From Tenrec ecaudatus (taxonomy: Eukaryota > Chordata > Mammalia > Afrosoricida > Tenrecidae): DNA of 64,000 nucleotides. The stretch is from contig NC_134539.1 in assembly GCF_050624435.1 (NCBI RefSeq), positions 121,131,525 to 121,195,524 of the forward strand, in the 5' to 3' direction. Of this stretch, positions 1 through 11,572 are shown in pieces. Every line of letters begins with the position of its first letter. The stretch's first letter is position 1. The translations under genes were made by a program, and so were the position numbers. The notes under the pieces are model-generated. The model was not told where the DNA came from. It made no database searches and was given only the letters and a program-made list of their open reading frames with translations.

Positions 1-92
1 TGTTCTTTGATGCCTGATCCCATCGACACCTCGTGATCACACAGGCTGGTGTGCTTCTTCCATGTGGGCTTTGTTGCTTTGGGGTAGTTTTG
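1..92 (-). mobile_element. Afrotherian-type L1 3' UTR fragment
   Basis: Read on the - strand this is the middle of the L1 3' UTR family found repeatedly in this window (shared words include CAAAGCCCACATGGAAGAAG and CACACCAGCCTGTGTGATCA). Complete-looking copies lie at 4620-6283 and 48369-50236. It is cut by the window edge on one side and abuts the RPL31 pseudogene on the other. Confidence 0.75.
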
Positions 93-113
93 TAACTGTT
101 TCATAATCACCTT

Positions 114-494
114 TTAGTTGCCATATACATGGCTGTCTGTAAGGTTTTTTTAAAGCAATGACAATGGTAATTGGTATATTGAGCTTGTTTGGTGAATCTT
201 TTTTTTTGTTTGGTGAATCTCCATCCTCATTAAACTTTCTGGACAACTTTGCATGGATGTATGGTATAAGACATTGCTTATTTCTTTGGTCAAGATTGTA
301 TACATATGATGTCAATGTACAGGCATTCACATCTCCTTTATGGAAAATTTTAAATAGGCCTAACTTGCCCAACGATATGTTTCTTCAAAGCCAGCTCCCT
401 GGATGCATTTGTGAATGCTGATGGTGTACTCTTTGACCACCACTTTATCGATAGTAGTAGAATGGCCCTTCTCGCCGCTTTTCTTTGCAGGAGT
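114..494 (-). pseudogene. RPL31: RPL31 processed pseudogene
   Basis: Reading leftwards from 494, the frame gives recognisable ribosomal protein L31 (60S large-subunit protein) from about residue 3 to the end: a KVVVKEYTISIHK block, then KLSRKFNEDGDSPNK, then the tail. The ATG position reads GAG, an in-frame TAG follows the KEYTISIHK block, and several frame shifts are needed, so it cannot encode L31. A direct duplication of the SPNK-coding stretch (around 189-221) separated by an A-run is visible. There are no introns where the parent has them, so this is a retrocopy, sitting antisense in PPM1D intron 3. The last TAA aligns at 114-119. No clear poly(A) tail remains. Confidence 0.9.
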
Positions 495-671
495 CTCTGT
501 ACCTGGACCAGCTTTAAAAAGGAAGAGTGCAAAGGGTTTTTTTTTAACCCTAAGAAGTTTTTATCCTGAATAGAATTTGAATGTTATTAAATGCCATTCT
601 GTACACATTACAATGAACATGTAAATTTACTCCTTTAATCTGTTGGTGTGATACTATTGGTTTGGAAATAA

Positions 672-911
<240 letters not shown>

Positions 912-1002
912 TGATATTGTCTCAATTTTGCTCTGGTACTTTTATTAGGGGTCAGAATATAAACTAAAAATGTTCTCTTTGGATAGATGTTTGTATCTAT
1001 CT

Positions 1003-1156
1003 TGCTTGAGGAGCTGATACCAAGGGCTCAAGTAGAAAGTGTTTCAAAAATGATGATGTCAATACATATATGTGTGTGTGCTCGATACAATTGTTGTGTT
1101 GATTGTTATAAGAGCTGTAAGAGCCCCCAATAAAATGGTTTATTTAAAAAAAAGTT
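1003..1156 (+). mobile_element. L1 3' end, truncated
   Basis: Starts GAGGAGCTGATACCAAGGGC and ends with CCCAATAAAATGG plus an A-rich tail, the same 3' terminus as the other L1 3' UTR copies here. It is about 150 bp and heavily 5'-truncated. Confidence 0.75.
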
Positions 1157-1254
1157 AAACAGACTTTACTGCAGATACCTGGGGAATGAGACAGGAAATA
1201 AAAGGAAACTACATAACAAAACAGAATAACTGACATAAGTGAATAGCCCATGAC

Positions 1255-1735
1255 TTTTTGACCTACGAAACGCCAGTCCTTTTAAAAATTGAGATATAAT
1301 TCATATACAATTCACTCTTTTAAAGTATATAATCCAGTAATTCTTAGTGCATTCATAATGCTGTGCATGCATCACTACTATCTAATTCCAGAACATTGTT
1401 GGAATCCCTCCACCAAAAGTCATTACCACTGACTCACCAGTCCCCTCCTCTTGGACTCGGGCAACCATTAATCTACTTTCCTGTTTCTATGTCCTTGTCT
1501 ACTCTGGACATTTCCTATAAATGGGCCACACGCTGTGTGTGTGTGTGTGTTCTTTTACTTTCTTAGCATATTTCCAGGGGTTACTCACATTGTAGCATGT
1601 ATCAACACTTCATTTCTTTTTATGGCTGAATAATATTTCACAGTATATACTATCATTTGTTTATCCATTGGTAGACATTTAAGTTGTTAACATTTTTGGC
1701 TTATTCATGTGGTTGCTGTAAAGATTAATGTACAG
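1255..1735 (-). mobile_element. Ancient mammalian L1 (L1M-type) 3' region
   Basis: The + strand carries antisense words typical of old L1M 3' ends: TTGAGATATAATTCATATAC, CTATCTAATTCCAGAACATT, GGCAACCATTAATCTACTTT and TTTTTATGGCTGAATAATAT. It is diverged and broken, older than the afrotherian L1 copies. A (TG)n run near 1534-1550 is internal. Confidence 0.8.
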
Positions 1736-2815
1736 TTTTTTTGTGTGGACATATGACTTTTTAGTTAGGATCTTTCATTGGTGACCTTCAAGAATGAAGA
1801 CAAAGCAAATTGTGAGTGGTGACAGAGTATTTTGTGATCCCAGAAAGTAGAAGGAGTGAATGTTGAGCACTTTTTCAAAAAGACAGAGGGGAGTGTGCAG
1901 TTATTAACTTGTAAAGATAGGAACATAAAAATGTTTGTTGTTGAGAGAAAGCTTGACAGTGCACAAGAAATAAAGGATAGTGTGAAGGGCCAGAGATAAG
2001 GAAACTACGAAATCAAAGGTACAGAGAACCACATTATCCTTGAAAAAGATCGTCTTTTTCTAAGATGGGAGAAATGGGAAAGCTATATTTTGAAGTTAAG
2101 TCATTGGACAATGGAGCATTATTAAAACTGCATTTTAGAAGTCTTACTGATTGCAGTGCAGAAAATAGAAAATGGATTTGAAGAGACCTGTTAAGAGAAA
2201 AAGAAAAACCATTTTGCCTTTACCAAAATGAGACTCTTCTAATGTTGGCAGTGAATGACAATAAATCCCAGCAATGATAGGTGAAGTTATAAAATATGCA
2301 TGTATATATAAGATAGTTATAAAATCTTGCTTCTCATATTAATTTCCTTAGTGCCAAGGTTTCTGGTCTGGTTTAATTAATGATTTATTTGACTTCCTCT
2401 CTGGAGATTGCTGTTATATTTCAAATCAGAAAATTTACAAGTTTGATCTAAGGTTTCTTTTTTTTAAAATACCCTGCTAAATAAATATTTACATGGTAGA
2501 ATTGGCAGGTTAGGTTTATAAGATTACATTAAAACTTCTGATAAAGTGATAGTGATTATCTAGAAGACACATATTCTGCGTGGGTAGACAATTATTTCAT
2601 CTGTAAGTATGCCTACACATGGAGGTGTCTCTTGTACATCCAAGTAGCAGTACCCCCAAACCAAATTCTCTGCCACTGAGCCAGTTAAAACTCATTGTGT
2701 CCCTTTTTATGGTTTCCAAGACAAAATCTTTATTAAAGTACATAGCCTTATCTTTCTCTTGAACAGCTAGTGGCTTTGAATCACTAACCTGTGGTGAAGA
2801 GCTTAGTGACCTACT

Positions 2816-3006
2816 AAGGTGGCCAGATTTTAACATTGGTAAAGCGGGACACCATTGATAAAACTCATATCCTGGTGAAATAGCCACATGGCAGCCGAAA
2901 ACCGGATACCCTAGCTTGTTGAGCATTCTTTCTATAAATCGGGACTTCTTAAAAACACCATGGGACGCAGGAAAAATTGTTAAAAATCGAGACATCTGGT
3001 CACCTT
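2816..3006. mobile_element. Possible short MITE with inverted ends
   Basis: AAGGTGGCCAGAT at 2816-2828 faces its near-perfect inverse ATCTGGTCACCTT at 2994-3006 (12 of 13 match). The flanks GACCTACT and AACCTAAC agree at 5 of 8 positions, which would suit a worn 8-bp hAT-type duplication. I do not recognise the family. The 132-residue - strand open frame across this stretch looks like chance. Confidence 0.35.
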
Positions 3007-3123
3007 AACCTAACCCACAGTGTCACCAGGGCTCCTTAACTAATAGTAGACATTTATAAATATTTGATAAAAGCTTGGAAATATATTAATTGGATAGTGA
3101 ACAGAAATAAAAAGTTACATGAA

Positions 3124-3338
3124 GGAGCCCTGGTGGCACAAGGGTTTTAAGCACTTGTCTGCTACCTGAAAAAATTGGTGTTTCAAACCCACCAGCTACT
3201 CTGAGGGAGGGAAATAATATACCACTCACTTCTAATCTGCAATGTAAACCCTTCGAGGCAGTTGCTCTATGAGATATAGGGTGCTATGAGTTAAAATGGG
3301 TTTGATAGCAACAGGTTTGGCTTTTTCTTCTTTTTAAG
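3124..3338 (+). mobile_element. AfroSINE
   Basis: Begins GGAGCCCTGGTGGCAC, the tRNA-like head of AfroSINEs, with a degraded B-box-like GTTTCAAACCCACC. It continues through the GGCAGTTGCTCTATGAGATA region to an RTE-like tail with GGTTTGGCTTTTTC. Nearly full length. Confidence 0.85.
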
Positions 3339-3767
3339 TGGCAATAACTGAGATACCTTAGAATGTGTAGAAGAATTGGAAAGGACACAGCATCTGTAGA
3401 ATTCAAGTGGGTGGAAACAAGATGTAAAGGAAGTGAAAAGAACTATTATGTTTAGATTAGGGTTTCATGAAGCTTTTTGTGGAAAGGAAGCAGAGGTGCA
3501 TGGAAAAGTGAAAGGTAAGAAGCCTATCCTTCAGTCACTCCTCAGGATTTGGAGAGTGAGGAACTGTGTCCTGGGAATGTGTTGGATGAATGCATTTTGT
3601 ACTTGATAACATCTCTGAAGTTGGATTTCCTTTTTTAATTGATGAGGTAGTACATCATCGTTAAATTGACAATGTTTTCTCTTTTGTGACACATCAATTG
3701 ATATAAGATTCAACTCATGGTATTCCCACATGGGGCAATCATCACTGCTGAAAAGCAAATGCGTCCT

Positions 3768-4240
3768 TGCCCCACCATCATGACCCCAATTTTATCTTAC
3801 AAATCCAGCTAGACCAGAGCATCATGTACACGGTACAGATAAGAGCTGGAAAAAGGGAATCTAGGACCGATAAACCCCTCAGCACCAACAGTGAGTGCAG
3901 TGAAACTGGGAGGGTCAGGGGAAGGTCGGGGAGAAAGTGGGAATTGATCACAATGATCAACATATGTCCTCCCAAGGGGACAAACAACAGAAAGTGGGTA
4001 AAAGGAGACAGTGATTGGTGTAAAACATGAAAAATAATAAGAATTTATAAATTATCAAGTGTTCATGATGATGAGAGCGTGGAGGAGGGGTAAATGAGCT
4101 GATACCAAGGACTCAAGTAGAATGTTTTGAAAATGATGATGGCAATATATGTACACATGTGCTTGACACAATGGATGTATGTATGGTTTATGATAAGAGC
4201 TATGTGAACCCCCAATAAAATTATTAATAAAAACTACAAA
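3768..4240 (+). mobile_element. L1 3' UTR copy
   Basis: Distal part of the same L1 3' UTR: CATCATGACCCCAATTTTAT, then AATCCAGCTAGACCAGAG, a G-rich purine middle, and the GATGATGGCAATATATG to CCCAATAAAATTATT end. Confidence 0.8.
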
Positions 4241-4299
4241 TGAAAAAACAGAAATTAATGACAGATTTACACCAAAAGCTCATTCTTTAAAAAGGGCAA

Positions 4300-4545
4300 A
4301 CCAGCTCCCTTCAGTGGGAAGGACAACAGAAACCAGAGGGGAAGGGAAACAACAATTGGTGTGAGATATGAAAATAATAACATTCTATAATCTATCAAGG
4401 GGCCATGGGGGGGAGGGAGAGGAGCTGATCCCAAGAGTTCAATATAAAGTAAATGTTTAGAAAAGAATGATGGCAATCTATACAAATATGTCTGATATAA
4501 TTGATATATCAATTATAACCAGATTTGTAAGAGCACCCAATAAAA
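4300..4545 (+). mobile_element. L1 3' end, truncated
   Basis: Second adjacent tail: ACAACAGAAACCAGAGGGGA, the GAGCTGATCCCAAGAGTTCA word and CCCAATAAAATGATT followed by a T/G-rich flank. It follows the previous copy by about 60 bp, so two insertions landed side by side. Confidence 0.75.
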
Positions 4546-4619
4546 TGATTTTTTGTTGTTGTTGCTTTTTTTCCTCTTCTTTTAAAGTTTGTATGTCTGG
4601 CTTTTTTGTTTGTTAGCTT

Positions 4620-6283
4620 GTTAGTATTGCTGCCGACGTCGCCATGTTCTTATGTGCCACTTTGGTGCTGTCAAAGCCGTCCCCAATTTTATGCACATTT
4701 TAATATATCTGCAGGTCCACCTAGATAAGGTAGGCTGGACAAACAATGTGAGAAGAAAATAATGGGACCAACGGTCCCATCGGGACATGAAAGTGTGGGA
4801 GGTAGGGGAAGGGAGGAGGTGTTGGCCAACCCAGGGACAAGAGAACAACGAGTGGTTCAAAACCAGTGGCAGGGAGGGGATGGGAGGACTGGTAGGGAGT
4901 GACCAAGGGCAAGGTAACAGAGGAATTACTGAAACCAGAAAGAAGGCTGAACGTGGTAGTGGGACAGGAGGAAAGTGTAAGGAAATAGAGGAAAGGAGTA
5001 GGAGGCAAAGGGAATACATAGAAGCCTAAATACAGACATGTACATATGTAAATATATTTTATGATTATGGGGGAAATAGACCTATGTGCATATATTTATG
5101 GGTTCAGTAGTAGGGTAGCAGGTGGACATTGGGCCTCCTCGTGTGCATTCCCTTAATACAAGAGCACCTTGCTAAAGGGTCATTTAATGATACCCACCTT
5201 CTCGACATGATTGCTGAAGACAGACGTGTACATAAGCAAATGTGATGAAGAAAGCTGATGGTACCCGGCTATCAAAAGATATAGCGTCTGGGGTCTTAAA
5301 GACTTGAAGGCAAACAAGTGGCCATCTAGCTCGGAAGCAACAAAGCCCACAGAGAAGAAGCACACAAGCCTGTGTGAACACTAGGTGTTGAAGGGACCAG
5401 ATAGCAGACACCAAAGAACAAAAACCATCATTGTGTGACCACCTTCCCCACATAAATGCTGAAGACGAATGTATGCATAAGTAAGTGTGGTGAAGAAGGC
5501 TGGTGGTGCCTGGCTATCAAGAGATATAGCATCTGGGGTCTTAAAGGCTTGAAAGTAAACAAGTGGCCATCTAGCCCAGAAGCAACAAAGCCCACATGGA
5601 AGCAGCACACCAACTTATGTGATCATGAAGGGCTGAAGGGACCAGGTTTCAAGCACCAAAGGCGGGGGAGGGGAAAAATATCGTGAATGAGGGGAGTGTG
5701 TGATGGGGACCCAATGCCCATCTGTAGACAACTGGACATCCCTTGCAGAGGGGTAGTGGGGGAGGAGATGAGTCACTTAGGATTCAGTGTAGCAATAATG
5801 AAACTCACAACCTTCCTCTAGTTCTTAAAAGCTTCCCCCTTCCCCCCAAACTGTCATGATCCCAATTCTACCTTGCAAACACGCTTAGACCAGAGGATGC
5901 ACAGAGGTACAGATGGGAACTGGAAACACAGGGAATCCAGGACAGATGAACCCCTCAGGACCAGCAGTAAAAGTGGCGATGCCGGGAGGGAAGGGGGGCT
6001 AGAAAGGGGAAACTGATCACAAGGATCTACATATAAACTCCTCTCTAGGGGATTGGCAACAGAAAAGTGGGTGAAGGGAGATGCCGGGAAGTATAAGATA
6101 AGATAAAATAATAATTTACAAATTATTAAGAGTTCATGAGGGACAGGTGGGAGCAGGAAGGGAAAAAGGAAAATGAGCTGATTCCAGGAATGAGGGCAAC
6201 ACATATATAAGTGCGCTTTACACAATTGATATATGTATGGATTGTGATGAGTTGTATGAGCCCCAATAAAATGATTTTTAAAA
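4620..6283 (+). mobile_element. Long L1 3' UTR copy with internal tandem duplication
   Basis: The longest 3' UTR copy in the window (about 1.65 kb). A purine-rich left part (4780-5020) is followed by two copies of a module containing GGTCTTAAAG and AAGTGGCCATCTAGC (about 5213-5390 and 5460-5610). The standard tail follows: CTGTCATGATCCCAATTCTA, AACCCCTCAGGACCAGCAG and AATAAAATGATTTTTAAAAA. No ORF2 sequence is attached. Its open frames are not conserved between copies. Confidence 0.75.
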
Positions 6284-7756
6284 AAAGGCAAACCAGCATT
6301 GATTAATCTTGCTAAACCAAGCCTCAAAGCACAAAAAAGAAGCTTCAGAGTGGACATAACTGTACTTAAAATTAGAGATTTTAAAAATATGAATCACTGT
6401 AGTATCAGAATAGCCTTATGTGAATTTGAAAAATAAGACAAAATGGGTATTTTTCTAGGAAAATACTAAAAATGACTCATGAAGGAATAAAAGGCATGAC
6501 TCAATTGTAATCATAAAAACAGTTGAGTTACTTTTAAAAGAAACCTACAAAAGCAGACACAGATAAATAGTAGCAAACACAGATGTCCAGTCACAAAAAT
6601 AGGTTCAGAAATTTGAAGATGAAAGGCACAGCAAACTTTGTCTTATTTCCAAAGAGAAGATAAAAAAAGCAAAACAAAGCAACTAGTTCTTTAACCATTG
6701 GAACAGATAAACTTAAACTCCCTGGCGGTCTAATTATGTTAGTAATTTTTTTACCCAAAGTGGTACACTGTTTTGCAATAACATTTGTTGTTTAATATTG
6801 TAGGCCTGTAAGTCTCAAGAAAATTACTCATTTTAATCTTTCTAGTAGACATTCCAGGTATGATAAACTTCTTCTGACAGTTAATGTTTACCCCAAGCCA
6901 CACTCGGGATTACTCCCAGGGTTAAGAAATACAGGGAAAGTCAAAAGGACAATCAAAGATTAATGTGTGTGTATTTTGTATCATGTTTCTTCTACTTTTA
7001 GTTCCTGACACATTAAGAAAAATAATTCTACATTATCATTAAATTTTTTCTAGAAGCATTTTTAAAGACATGTAGAATATATTTAAAATCTTTGCTCTTT
7101 GAACTTGAGCAATATTTGAGTCCCTGTGATGCGGAGCCACACTTACTTCCCTAACGTGATTATTTCAGTGCCCCCCCCTTTCTCTTACCAACGTACCTGT
7201 TATTTTCATAGAGTGAAATTAAACACTTTTACATAAGTTTAAGAGGTCTTTGTATTTCCTTATCTCTGAATTTTGTTTATATCCTTTGATAATTTTTATT
7301 TTGAATCCTAGTTTTTTACATGCAGAAGCTTTTATTTAGGAGATTGACTCTTTGCAATGAATATTTCCTATGTTTATCTTGTTTCTGAATAGTATTCATC
7401 TATAATTAATATCCTCATTTTAAATTTTGCTCTTGAAATTTTATATGTTTTTCAAATTTAAGTTAGAGTGAAGCCCAAGTTTCTTATGATTAAAGTATAT
7501 AATTAAGTGGGAGAAATTTAACTATAAGATAAAGCCTTATTTGATCATCTTTTTTGGGAGGTATGTGTTTAACAAAATAAAAATTTATAAAAAGCTTTAG
7601 GATATTTTAATACAGTTATGGGGAGAGTATAGACAATGATTGAAATTTTAGATATTTTTATCACTACCCCCCCCACATTAAACACCCAATTTATATTTGA
7701 TTCAGATGTAATAACTTCAAATCTGATGTTACCTTCTTTTTTGTTTATTCTTATAA

Positions 7757-8026
<270 letters not shown>

Positions 8027-8804
8027 TAAGTTCTTTATATAATAGGCATTGACGATGAGATTCAAGAAAATCATGGGTTTTGTTGAATAACTTAATGTGA
8101 ATGAGCCATCTTCACACCAGTACTTAATGTTTAAGTGCCAAGTGGGCACATAGCACCTAAGAGGTGATTATGAAGAATATACATGTTGAGAATTTACTGT
8201 GAATATTTGTAAAGCACTTAAAAGTTCATGAAGCACTTTCATTTGTAATAATATGAACTGGTAAATTGTACACGTAGTATTGTTGCCATTTTATAGATAT
8301 AAGTCTGATATATTAAACAGTTTGAACAAAGTCTTAAAAATCAAGGTTTAACTGAATTTCAGATATTATTCCTGAGAACTCGTCTTTGTAATCCATCATT
8401 TCTGTTTCTTATTTGTGTTAATAGTGATTGAGTTTAGGTAGGCTGTGAAATAATTAAATTTAAGTGGGTACCATTTTCTGCTTTTTACTTATTTACTAAG
8501 AACTCAAATATTTGATTGTTTTTTACCCTAATTTTTTCTTACCCAAAAGTAGTAATGTTAACAAATGCTTTGATAATAAAACTGACTTGACCTTTAAAGT
8601 AAGGACAACAGCAGAATTTTATGTTGCATATTTAATATAATTTTTTAAAGATATCCAAGTTACTGTGTATGAAGTACTTTTCTTTAAGTTTATGTTCCTA
8701 TAGGCAGTACTTGGAATTTATTATTATGCCTTGTTTCTGTTCCCTTCACATATATATGACAATTTAATTTTCCTTCTGTGAAATCTATTTTTTTAATTAA
8801 AAAA

Positions 8805-9003
8805 CTCCAAAACACAAACTCATTGCGATTAAGTTAATTCCAATCCATAGTGACACTAAAGGACAGAGTAGAACTGCCTCTGTGGGTTTCCCATGTCTGT
8901 TAATTCTTTAGAGGAGTAGAAAGTCTTATCTTTTTCCCTTGGAGCCACTGGTGGTTTTGAACTGCTGACCAAGACATAACTACCATGCCACCAGGACTTC
9001 TCT
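8805..9003 (-). mobile_element. AfroSINE
   Basis: Reverse-strand copy. On + it runs from the RTE-like tail (CTCATTGCGATTAAGTTAAT) through AGGACAGAGTAGAACTGCCT and TGGTGGTTTTGAACTGCTGA to CCACCAGGACTTC, the inverse of the GTCCTGGTGG head. Confidence 0.85.
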
Positions 9004-10548
9004 TAGTTCTATTTTAGAAATCAACAAATAAATTTTTCCTACTAAATTTATTAAAATAAGTTCTTGTCAAAGCATTCTTTGAAAACTCTTGAATAAGGTG
9101 AAGTTTGAACCTTCTGAAAACCCTTAATTCTCTTCAAAATGGAATTAGTTTACATATATTTGAATAATTCCTCCTTTCTGAATATTGACTATATTCATTC
9201 CATGTATAGAACTTTACTGTTTTCAAATGTCTTCGAATAACTATTTGGCAAAATAGAGAGGGAGGCATTAAGGTGGGATGAGGATGACAGGATATTATAA
9301 TAGGAGTGGATATTCATTATATTGGCCTCAAATTAAAAAATATAAAAACATTTCAGTCTGCCAATTTGTGTTAGTAAAGTTACAGTATATGTGTTAAAAA
9401 AGGATTTCTAAAGTTCTGAGAAATAATGGCTCCTCTAATAATACCAGATAAAAGAGTTAGCAGATTTATATATACAAATAGTCCCCAACTTAATGTATTA
9501 AAGTTATGTTGAACCACACTTGGTCTTTCTCCCTATTTAATGGTAAATCTTAGCATTAGTAATATGTTGCAATGCATAAATTACCGGTTATTTTCAGATG
9601 TTCGCTTGTTTCACAGATGTTCAATTTTATGATTTACATTTCACAACATTGCTGCCTTTATAAAAATACTGATACTAAAAAGGCAATAGTGAAAATGAAA
9701 AGGTATTTGCATCAGAATTGATTTGTAACAGTTGTAGGGAGCCCCATTGTAGGCAGGGATTATTTTATGTGAATACTAGTTTATATGCAGGTGTGCTAAC
9801 CATTTGCTTCCACCCAAATATGGGAGGCCAGAACAATTAATATTAAAGTCATTCAGAATAACTAGTATTATTGGCTCTGACCTTGCAAGAAAGGTACATT
9901 TCTACCCCTGGAATTTCCATTTACCTTACTTGATATAAAGGTGGGTTCTCAAAAGTACCTCAGGTTTATTTCAGTGTTATCATAATTCCATACTTAGTAA
10001 CATATAGTTAAATATAATAACATTTTGCTTACTTTTGACTTTTTTTTTTAAAGATTTATCCATATTTGGAAGAGGCATTAGTGACTACATTTGTCTGTAT
10101 GTAAACCTCTTAACTTGTTTGGTGGTAATGTAAATTAATAGGCAAATCTTTGTTTTGGGGTGAATATTACAGAAATGCCTTTGTTTGAGTAAATCAATAC
10201 TGTGGCACACAATTCTCTCTCCATTTTTTTTTTAGAATAAAGGTAAATTTAGCAGTCTTTTATAAGCTAAGAGAGTTTGGAGGGATGGAGGAGAGGGAAA
10301 ATTCTTTTAGAAAATCAGTTCTAAATTCATTTGTGTTCCAGCCAAATTTGTGATTAGTTGTATGTTAATGGTGGGAAAAAGTTGATCTCTGAATTAGTGA
10401 ATTTATTAATATCTTGATATCGTTTTTAGCTAATTAGTTCTAATGTAGTTCATAAACATAATTATTTTCATCTTTGTTACTGATTGGACTATTATCCTAA
10501 GTTATTTTGTTTTGTTTTAATTTTTAAAGTATGTATTTTAGGGAGGTA

Positions 10549-10765
10549 ATCTACAGGAGACCTGGTGGTGCATCGGTTCAGTGCTCGGCTGCTAGAAAGG
10601 TTGGCAGTTTGAGCCCAGCTATCAGCTCTGGCTCAGCTGGAAAAAAAGACCTGGTAGTCTGCTCTTATAAAGCTGACAAGCCTAGACCACCCTATAGGGC
10701 AGTTATGTTTTGTCATGTGTAGTTGCTAAGAGTCAGAATTGACTGGGTGGCACTCACCACCAATA
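10549..10765 (+). mobile_element. AfroSINE
   Basis: Head AGACCTGGTGGTGCATCGGT, then GCTCGGCTGCTAGAAAGG and GTTGGCAGTTTGAGCCC, middle CCTATAGGGCAGTTATG, and tail AGTCAGAATTGACTGGGTGG. Confidence 0.85.
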
Positions 10766-10884
10766 TTCCTGCATCACATAAATGTTTTTGGAACTTGGAA
10801 AATAGACTTAGCAGTACAAATAATTAATTTGGGTAAGTCCAAAAAGCAGTTACCTATGCTAACAGATGCAATGTATTCCCACAG

Positions 10885-10968
10885 AGTGCCAAGAAAAAGA
10901 AAAAGAAAAAGTTCAAGGAGAAAGTGGGGGGAAGCGAAGCCCAAGCACCTGTAGTGTCAGAATAATAA
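10885..10968 (+). other. Candidate alternative last exon of PPM1D, or retrocopy tail
   Basis: After TATTCCCACAG (AG at 10883-10884) comes an open stretch of 26 codons ending in two TAA stops (10963-10968). It encodes SA, seven lysines, FKEKVGG and SEAQAPVVSE. Exon 5 ends in phase 0, so splicing 8005 to 10885 keeps frame and would replace the normal C-terminus with a basic tail. A branch-point-like TGCTAAC lies at 10857-10863 and AATAAA at 11007-11012, about 40 bases after the stops. The pyrimidine tract is weak. It could instead be the 3' end of an unrecognised retrocopy. A human Wip1 splice form sharing the first 420 residues is known, but I cannot say whether its exon corresponds. Confidence 0.3.
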
Positions 10969-11006
10969 GCAGTGAATTTAAAAAGACAAAGCACAACACA
11001 AATTAC

Positions 11007-11012
11007 AATAAA
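11007..11012 (+). promoter_or_regulatory. AATAAA polyadenylation hexamer
   Basis: Lies shortly after the double stop of the candidate alternative exon. A lone hexamer in AT-rich DNA is weak evidence. Confidence 0.25.
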
Positions 11013-11384
11013 CTGCATTAACTCTGAAAATGTTTCACTGTTTTTCTTTTATAAGGAAATGTAATGTAGCTTCTAATCTTGTTATCCATGCTAAAGCAAA
11101 ATGTTCTGTTTCTTTCTATAAGTAGCTATTTAATAGTACCTTTGTCTTATGACTAAATTAGTGATAATTGATTAGAAGTAGGATGCCTTCTCTCTACAGG
11201 ATTTATTTGCTTTGCCATGTTTTATTTTTCTATATTAATGCAGCATTAGCTATTGGTCAACAATTATGAGTAGATATATTTTTATTTGATTACTTAGAAT
11301 ATACCTATAAAAAACTTAACCTTACAAGTCAACCTACTGCCAAAGGGATAAACTCAGATGCACTCTTGTTATTATTAAAATCTA

Positions 11385-11572
11385 AACCACTGCTGCCATG
11401 AAGTCAATTAACTGAATACACAGGCCAGATAGGACAGAGTAGAACTGTTCTCTAGGGTTTCTTAAGCAGCCTGCCTCGATTTTCTGTGTGTATTGGTTGG
11501 TGGGCTTTGAACTGCCAACCTCCCTATAGCACTAAAATGGTTAACCCACTTTACTGCCAAGGTTCCTCTGAT
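11385..11572 (-). mobile_element. AfroSINE
   Basis: On + it reads ATGAAGTCAATTAACTGAAT (tail), GATAGGACAGAGTAGAACTG, GGCTTTGAACTGCCAACC and TTACTGCCAAGGTTCC (inverse of the head). Diverged. Confidence 0.75.

Noticed and set aside
2597-2995. 132-residue - strand open frame
   Set aside because: No recognisable protein. It runs across a repeat-like block with inverted ends and has no start context or splice support.
3124-3200. tRNA-like A/B box sequence at SINE heads (here and at about 20 other places)
   Set aside because: These are the tRNA-derived heads of AfroSINEs, not tRNA genes. Anticodon arms and 3' ends are not preserved.
4621-5608. Several Pro/Ser/Cys-rich - strand frames up to 132 residues
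   Set aside because: They are the antisense of a purine-rich L1 3' UTR and recur in shifted form in other copies.
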